DNA of 6,994 bases from Acidobacteriaceae bacterium (GTDB lineage: Bacteria; Acidobacteriota; Terriglobia; Terriglobales; Acidobacteriaceae). The notes beneath the pieces were generated by a model. It saw only the letters and a program-made list of their open reading frames with translations, had not been told where the DNA came from and did no database searches. Positions 4,501-6,994 of this stretch are shown piece after piece. Every line of letters begins with the position of its first letter. Within the stretch, counting starts at the first letter, position 1. The position numbers were made by a program, and so were the translations under genes. The stretch spans positions 1-6,994 of the forward strand of contig JARLFX010000082.1 of the NCBI GenBank assembly GCA_031296355.1, read 5' to 3'.

Positions 4501-6994
4501 TAATGCCCGTCGTGGTGGTGGCAGTGCTTCCATTCTTCGTTCCATTCAGCGAAAGCGAACCCAGTGTCGGCGTTGGCAGCGCGGTGATAACATCCGGCAC
4601 GGCACCGCTTCCAACCGCGGTTGGCGCAAACGTAATGGAAATGTTGCAGGCGGAACCGGACGCAATCGCAGTAGTACCAATCGCGCATGTGGGCGCTGAA
4701 CTGAGCGGGGAGCTCGGAGCCAGGAAAGAATAATTCCCTCCCGTATCCGTCTGGTTGAATCCCGTTCCTGCCGTACCGCCGGCGTTTGAGAAGACGCCGA
4801 CATATGGCGTGACCACATCCGTACCGAAGTCATGCGACTCCGCATTGCGCACAATTTTGGTGACCCCGGCAACGGATGAAATTGTCGTGTACAGGTTGCC
4901 CGCACCATCCACAGCCACGGCGCTTCCCGTGATATTCGGAATGGTGTACTGGTAGCCCGTGTACGGGAGCGCGATGATATTGCCACTATCTGCCACGTAG
5001 ATATTCCCGCCCTGGTCGGCAGCTACAGCAGTTGGCGCAACCAGCGCCGTCTGGAAGGTCACCTTCGGATTGGTTACGGGCGAACTCGCATTCACCGTAA
5101 AGCCCGCCGGCGGAACCTTCAGTACAGACGTTCCATCCACGATCAGCAGGTTCCCATAGACGTCCATCGTCATCGCGCTGGGTGCGCCCAGTGCGGTCTG
5201 GGTGATCTGCTGTGCAATGCCCAAAGCGCCCTGGGTAAATTTGATCAGGTGCTTATTTGTGGTATCCGCGATAAACACCGTACCAAATGCATCCACCACC
5301 ATCGGCCCGCTATAGCCCTGCGTCGCCGCCGCTCCGTTGATGCTGACCAGCGGAATGGCCACGCTGCCGGTCGTATACGCATTGGCCGTGGCAGAGTATG
5401 AGTACTTCGTCAGGCTGCTTGCACCGGCATTCGCCGCATATACATTGCCCTGTGGATCAACCGCGATATACGTCGTCGCTGTCCCTGATATCGTCGTCAC
5501 CGTGCTGCCGGATATCTTGCTGATACCCTGCGTCCCGCTGACGTACTGGTTTCCGAATCCATCCATCACCAGCGCCGTGTTGCCGGTCGCGGTTGCGCCC
5601 AGCGTCGTAGTTGATGGCGTACCCGTTGTGTCAAACACCAGCGCGCTGCCGGTCGCAATAGACGCCAGAGTAGAGTTGACCGTCGTTGTCGTTGTCCCCA
5701 CCGTGGTCGCAACCGAGATTGGAACGGTGCGCTGGGCAAGCAACGTCGGCGCATAGGTCGCCGTCGCCGTGCACTCATTCGAACCATCCGCCGCAGTCGT
5801 TGCGCACGATGGCGTCGCCACCGTGTAATCAGAACCCGACGCCGTGGAAACACTGATCGAGGATGCTGCTACCGGTGCATGCACAACGATGTTTGACGTA
5901 TGCGAACTACTAACTGCCGCCGTCGGCAACAGACTGGCAGCAACCCTCCGGATTGTCTTGTTGGTCAGGTCCTGGATGTAGAGGTCGCCGATAGTATCGA
6001 TGGCGACGGAGAGTACGCTGTTGGCCGCTCCAAAAAGCGATTGCGTCACCGGGCAACCGTCGCCCACGGTTGACGTGTTGCAACTCGTGGCAGTCGTTGC
6101 TCCGCCAAGCCGATGCACATAGCCGGTGTAGATGTCATAGAAAAGCACCTGCGCCTGGTCGCCGATGTAGATATTGCCGGCCGCATCCACCGCAAGCCGC
6201 TGAATGGACGACTGTAGCGAATCATTCTTGCCCAGCGTGTAACCCAGCGATGCCGTGTTGTAGTACAGGAATGTGCCCGAAGACGCGCCGCTGGTTCCAT
6301 TACCGTTGCCGATCAGCGCATAAGAATAGCCGATCTGCGGCGAAGTCACACCATTGGCTGTCAGTGCACTCTTAATCACTGTACCGCCCATATAGATCGT
6401 GCGCAGTCTGCCAAGCCCGTCGTCGAAGATAAAATCACCCTCGGGCATCACTGCCAGACCCTGCACCACCGTGCTCGATCCAACGACCGTTTGATAGAAG
6501 GGGCATCCATTGCCGCCAGCATCCGTCTTGCCGGAGCATGCCGTGCCGCCGCCCGCGATCGGATAGATATAGCCCTGTACCGGCGTCGAATAGTTCAGCC
6601 CCGTACCCGTCGAAGTTGCCAGCGCTGTATACAATGGATTCGCTACCGGGCTCCCATTTACCGTAATAGACGCAACGCCCAGCACAACCCGGATACGGCT
6701 ATTGGAATTGTCAGCGAAGTAGATGTTCTCCCACTGGTCTCCAACTGCCTGCCGCGGCGAATTTACGCCCACAGCGCACGTTCCGCTAAACTGAGTCGCC
6801 TGCGTGCCGTCACCCGCGCTGCCTGCCGTGGTTCCCGTAAGCGAAGTGCCATAGCTCGAAACCGCAGGCGAACACCCTGCGATATTTCTCATCAGCTTCA
6901 CTTGTGCCTGCGATGCGGTGCACAGTGGCGATACCGCCGTGCAGACAAAGTGAACAACGGCATCGCCCGTGACTGTAATGATGATGTTGCCGTA
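1529..6994 (-). CDS. Giant modular secreted pectinesterase with NHL propellers and Ig-like domains (5' end outside window)
   Basis: The frame is open from the right edge to a TAG at 1529-1531, giving 1821 residues (numbered here from nt 6994). The first GTG in frame, at 6901, is unlikely to be the start: the frame continues upstream without a stop, and no signal peptide follows that GTG. Module order is: NHL-like repeats (about 79-355), beta-sandwich spacer (360-462), six NHL-like repeats (466-719), choice-of-anchor D-like module (719-812), two Ig-like modules (822-1015), pectinesterase CE8 domain (1024-1431), two group-3 Ig-like modules (1442-1657), MBG-like module (1657-1739) and terminal Ig-like module (1739-1821). 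Composition is dominated by Ser, Thr, Gly and Ala with few charged residues, typical of exported repeat proteins. The predicted reaction is hydrolysis of pectin methyl esters to pectate and methanol. A typical pectinesterase has about 300-400 residues, so most of this protein is scaffold. No LPXTG, PEP-CTERM or membrane anchor is visible at the C-terminus. The lipoprotein gene begins 23 nt downstream, so the two are probably in one operon. Confidence 0.93.
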   Translation of the reverse strand, partial: YGNIIITVTGDAVVHFVCTAVSPLCTASQAQVKLMRNIAGCSPAVSSYGTSLTGTTAGSAGDGTQATQFSGTCAVGVNSPRQAVGDQWENIYFADNSNSRIRVVLGVASITVNGSPVANPLYTALATSTGTGLNYSTPVQGYIYPIAGGGTACSGKTDAGGNGCPFYQTVVGSSTVVQGLAVMPEGDFIFDDGLGRLRTIYMGGTVIKSALTANGVTSPQIGYSYALIGNGNGTSGASSGTFLYYNTASLGYTLGKNDSLQSSIQRLAVDAAGNIYIGDQAQVLFYDIYTGYVHRLGGATTATSCNTSTVGDGCPVTQSLFGAANSVLSVAIDTIGDLYIQDLTNKTIRRVAASLLPTAAVSSSHTSNIVVHAPVAASSISVSTASGSDYTVATPSCATTAADGSNECTATATYAPTLLAQRTVPISVATTVGTTTTTVNSTLASIATGSALVFDTTGTPSTTTLGATATGNTALVMDGFGNQYVSGTQGISKISGSTVTTISGTATTYIAVDPQGNVYAANAGASSLTKYSYSATANAYTTGSVAIPLVSINGAAATQGYSGPMVVDAFGTVFIADTTNKHLIKFTQGALGIAQQITQTALGAPSAMTMDVYGNLLIVDGTSVLKVPPAGFTVNASSPVTNPKVTFQTALVAPTAVAADQGGNIYVADSGNIIALPYTGYQYTIPNITGSAVAVDGAGNLYTTISSVAGVTKIVRNAESHDFGTDVVTPYVGVFSNAGGTAGTGFNQTDTGGNYSFLAPSSPLSSAPTCAIGTTAIASGSACNISITFAPTAVGSGAVPDVITALPTPTLGSLSLNGTKNGSTATTTTGITGNTSGLIYSTGTEATFTVTVTQSTGTPSGVVAVQIDGGTAVNYTLTSGSGSTATATVTVSGLSATSHTIVANYPSSAGIAGSTSSTVNFSISPASTSVSWTPSSFVQPVSQAIGTGVLDAISVGSIPGAFTYTATPSGGSAQGIDASTYLAIGTYALGVTFIPTDSVNYTSSTGSVATYVVQQASTTAPVGASQYVVATDGSGNYGTVQAAVNAVGASGGSIYIKPGTYAGMITVVQPNVALRGLGGDATKVILTHASGAFSVSPGTGYNYAGEFNSSYSNGSQLPSGSSVFNGDQGSSTMVVAGATNTAVSSSSLVPTNFYAENLTVNNTYNTDTTTTTTTYLSGGICSANAGTAQTYSYLYNNGIECASQALAIFTTSDQSIMNNVYTASGQDTVYAGSGGCGLPCTVARQYWWRGKIAGVVDYIFGDAAAVFDHDNIFTGYRSPSTVEAQSKHAQTGSTADYLSGYVFNNSTFTSQQTGMSNLYLGRPWGTYSTMVLINAYIDQLNPLGWEEFSGTTNLPTSTYVEYNTHAYTDPAPGSADINGVIYTGTGGNTGSGAIGTRETTSQNPGTAMASNAVKTAMTAAQAAAYYPIAFLGTKIGPGGIGTLSQGAGATWNPVTALANGMNAFVPSGSTVTVNAGTSITILMRPQTPGGGVLPTGTYTLKDGSTTLASGTLDASGEAYYTTNSLSAGSHSITWVYGGDTNFTGSTTTTPLSVTVTGGPFSSTTVLQVNNSSPTYGTAVTGTVTVTPSSGSGNPSGVVSILLGSTPVGNCTLVYGSCSFSIAGIAAGSPSLTASYPGDANYNSSQSSASSLSVGKATLTLTATSSSRTYGQPNSLGYTLTGFVYSDTQANATTGSPTITTTATQTSAAGTYPITAAAGSLAATNYSFTAVGGTLTVNSGAVQKIFFPALPNLPIGGPYELTARTNAGQTITYSITTGSGLASVSGPVLTVTGAGTITVTTNAASINGFNAASSVSRTFTSH
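1532..1780 (-). other. C-terminal Ig-like module
   Basis: About 82 residues with IFFPALPNLPIGGPYELTA, then TITYSITTGSGLASVSG and TVTGAGTITVTTNAA, ending SRTFTSH before the stop. It resembles the terminal Big-type repeat that commonly follows MBG modules. There is no hydrophobic tail, sorting motif or positively charged end, so no surface anchor is visible here. Confidence 0.65.
1780..2025 (-). other. MBG-like module
   Basis: About 82 residues beginning LTLTATSSSRTYGQPN, then YTLTGFVYSDT, TSAAGTYPITAAAGSLAATN and ending GGTLTV. This order (R-T-Y-G near the start, G-F-x-x-x-D-T in the middle, G-T-Y-P-I then N-Y-x-F near the end) is the signature of MBG domains, Ig-like modules found in large exported bacterial proteins. 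Confidence 0.8.
2025..2670 (-). other. Two group-3 Ig-like modules after the pectinesterase domain
   Basis: The first (about 2325-2670) contains PTGTYTLKDGSTTLASGTL and HSITWVYGGDTNFTGS. The second (about 2025-2325) contains SSPTYGTAVTGTVTV, NPSGVVSILLG and LTASYPGDANYNSS. Both fit the bacterial Ig-like group 3 (Big_3_5) pattern ending in Y-x-G-D-x-N-Y/F. The P-S-G-V-V motif is shared with the Ig-like module upstream of the enzyme. The second module has a Cys pair (GNCTLVYGSCSF). Confidence 0.82.
2700..3925 (-). other. Pectinesterase (CE8, Pectinesterase/PF01095-type) catalytic domain
   Basis: The domain opens with VVATDGSGNYGTVQAAVNAV, the usual beta-helix entry of pectin methylesterases, followed by IKPGTYAG. 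Family signatures then appear in the right order: QALAI (Q1204), QDTVYA (Q1226, D1227), GVVDYIFGDAAAVF (D1257) and LGRPW (R1322, W1324), followed by GWEEFSG. By analogy with the Dickeya enzyme (Q153, Q177, D178, D199, R267, W269), D1227 is the acid/base, D1257 the nucleophile, the two Gln form the oxyanion hole, and Arg/Trp lie in the active-site cleft. All are present, so catalysis is predicted. At about 408 residues the domain is longer than usual. Extra sequence lies before Q1204 (Ser/Thr-rich, including a seven-Thr run) and between D1227 and D1257 (with a CGLPC pair). Confidence 0.93.
3950..4530 (-). other. Two Ig-like modules before the pectinesterase domain
   Basis: The first (about 4215-4530) carries the group-3 Ig-like pattern: GTEATFTVTV, then TPSGVVAVQIDGG, then SATSHTIVANYPS. 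The second (about 3950-4215) includes SIPGAFTYTATPSGG and GTYALGVTFIPTDSVNYTSS, similar to the Ig-like repeats that often accompany MBG modules in exported proteins. They likely act as a rigid spacer between propeller and enzyme. Confidence 0.7.
4560..4840 (-). other. Choice-of-anchor D-like beta-sandwich module
   Basis: The segment opens with HDFGTDVV and closes with the signature region SACNISITFAPTAVGS, which matches the C-S-I-x-V-x-F-x-P-x-x-x-G pattern of choice-of-anchor D / ASPM-SPD-2-Hydin-like modules. Two cysteines (in PTCAIG and SACNIS) are in the usual positions. In other bacteria this module commonly follows NHL repeats in long exported proteins. Confidence 0.65.
4840..5600 (-). 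repeat. Second block of six NHL-like propeller repeats
   Basis: Six repeats in close succession carry the motif D-x-x-G-N-x-Y/hydrophobic-hydrophobic: VMDGFGNQYVSG, AVDPQGNVYAAN, VVDAFGTVFIAD, TMDVYGNLLIVD, AADQGGNIYVAD and AVDGAGNLYTTI. Each repeat is about 40-50 residues. Six is a common number for a closed NHL propeller, so this block may form one complete domain. The block leads directly into SHDFG, the usual opening of a choice-of-anchor D-like module. Confidence 0.8.
5610..5915 (-). other. Beta-sandwich spacer module between the two propeller blocks
   Basis: About 100 residues rich in Thr, Ser, Val and Ala, starting after SSSHTSNIVVHAP and ending near TGSALVFDT, with two cysteines (in PSCATT and NECTAT) placed to form a possible disulfide. 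It resembles the Ig-like or choice-of-anchor spacers found in similar acidobacterial proteins. I could not assign a specific family. Confidence 0.45.
5930..6760 (-). repeat. First block of NHL-like propeller repeats (at least four visible)
   Basis: Four degenerate repeats are recognisable by a hydrophobic-D-x-x-G-x-hydrophobic-Y/F pattern: GDQWENIYFADNSNSRIRVV (near 6700-6750), LAVMPEGDFIFDDGLGRLRT (near 6400-6460), LAVDAAGNIYIGDQ (near 6160-6205) and VAIDTIGDLYIQDLTNKTIR (near 5945-6010). Spacing is irregular, with long Gly/Ser-rich insertions between repeats. More repeats may lie upstream of the window. These are amino-acid-level repeats of a beta-propeller, not tandem DNA repeats. NHL propellers usually bind protein, glycan or other ligands; the ligand here is unknown. 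Confidence 0.7.

Noticed and set aside
4546..4986. Minus-strand alternative-frame ORF, Arg-rich
   Set aside because: It overlaps the giant gene in another frame, has a low-complexity basic composition and no domain.

Overview
The window holds two genes, both on the minus strand and both running off an edge. Read 5'->3' on that strand, it starts inside a very large modular protein (nt 6994 to 1529, at least 1821 residues, N-terminus outside the window). A 23-nt gap follows, then a predicted lipoprotein gene (nt 1505 to beyond nt 1, at least 501 residues, C-terminus outside the window). There is no non-coding stretch longer than the 23-nt gap. I see no RNA gene, mobile element, CRISPR array or terminator.

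The large protein is a secreted-type chain of beta-rich modules. In order it has NHL-like propeller repeats, a beta-sandwich spacer, a second block of six NHL-like repeats, a 'choice-of-anchor D'-like module and two Ig-like modules. Next comes a pectinesterase (carbohydrate esterase family 8) domain that keeps every catalytic residue I can align. Two group-3 Ig-like modules, an MBG-like module and a terminal Ig-like module close the chain. The enzyme therefore sits in the middle of a long stalk. Its predicted role is removing methyl groups from plant pectin outside the cell.

The downstream lipoprotein has a clear signal peptide with its lipobox cysteine at residue 27. After that come a transthyretin-like beta module, a helical Cys-containing middle region, and at least four NHL/Vgb-like propeller repeats that continue past the window edge. 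The short gap and shared direction suggest co-transcription.

The combination of NHL propellers, choice-of-anchor and group-3 Ig/MBG modules with a plant-polymer esterase, in moderately GC-rich DNA, resembles soil Acidobacteriota of the Terriglobia type. That assignment rests on recollection of such architectures, not on a search.
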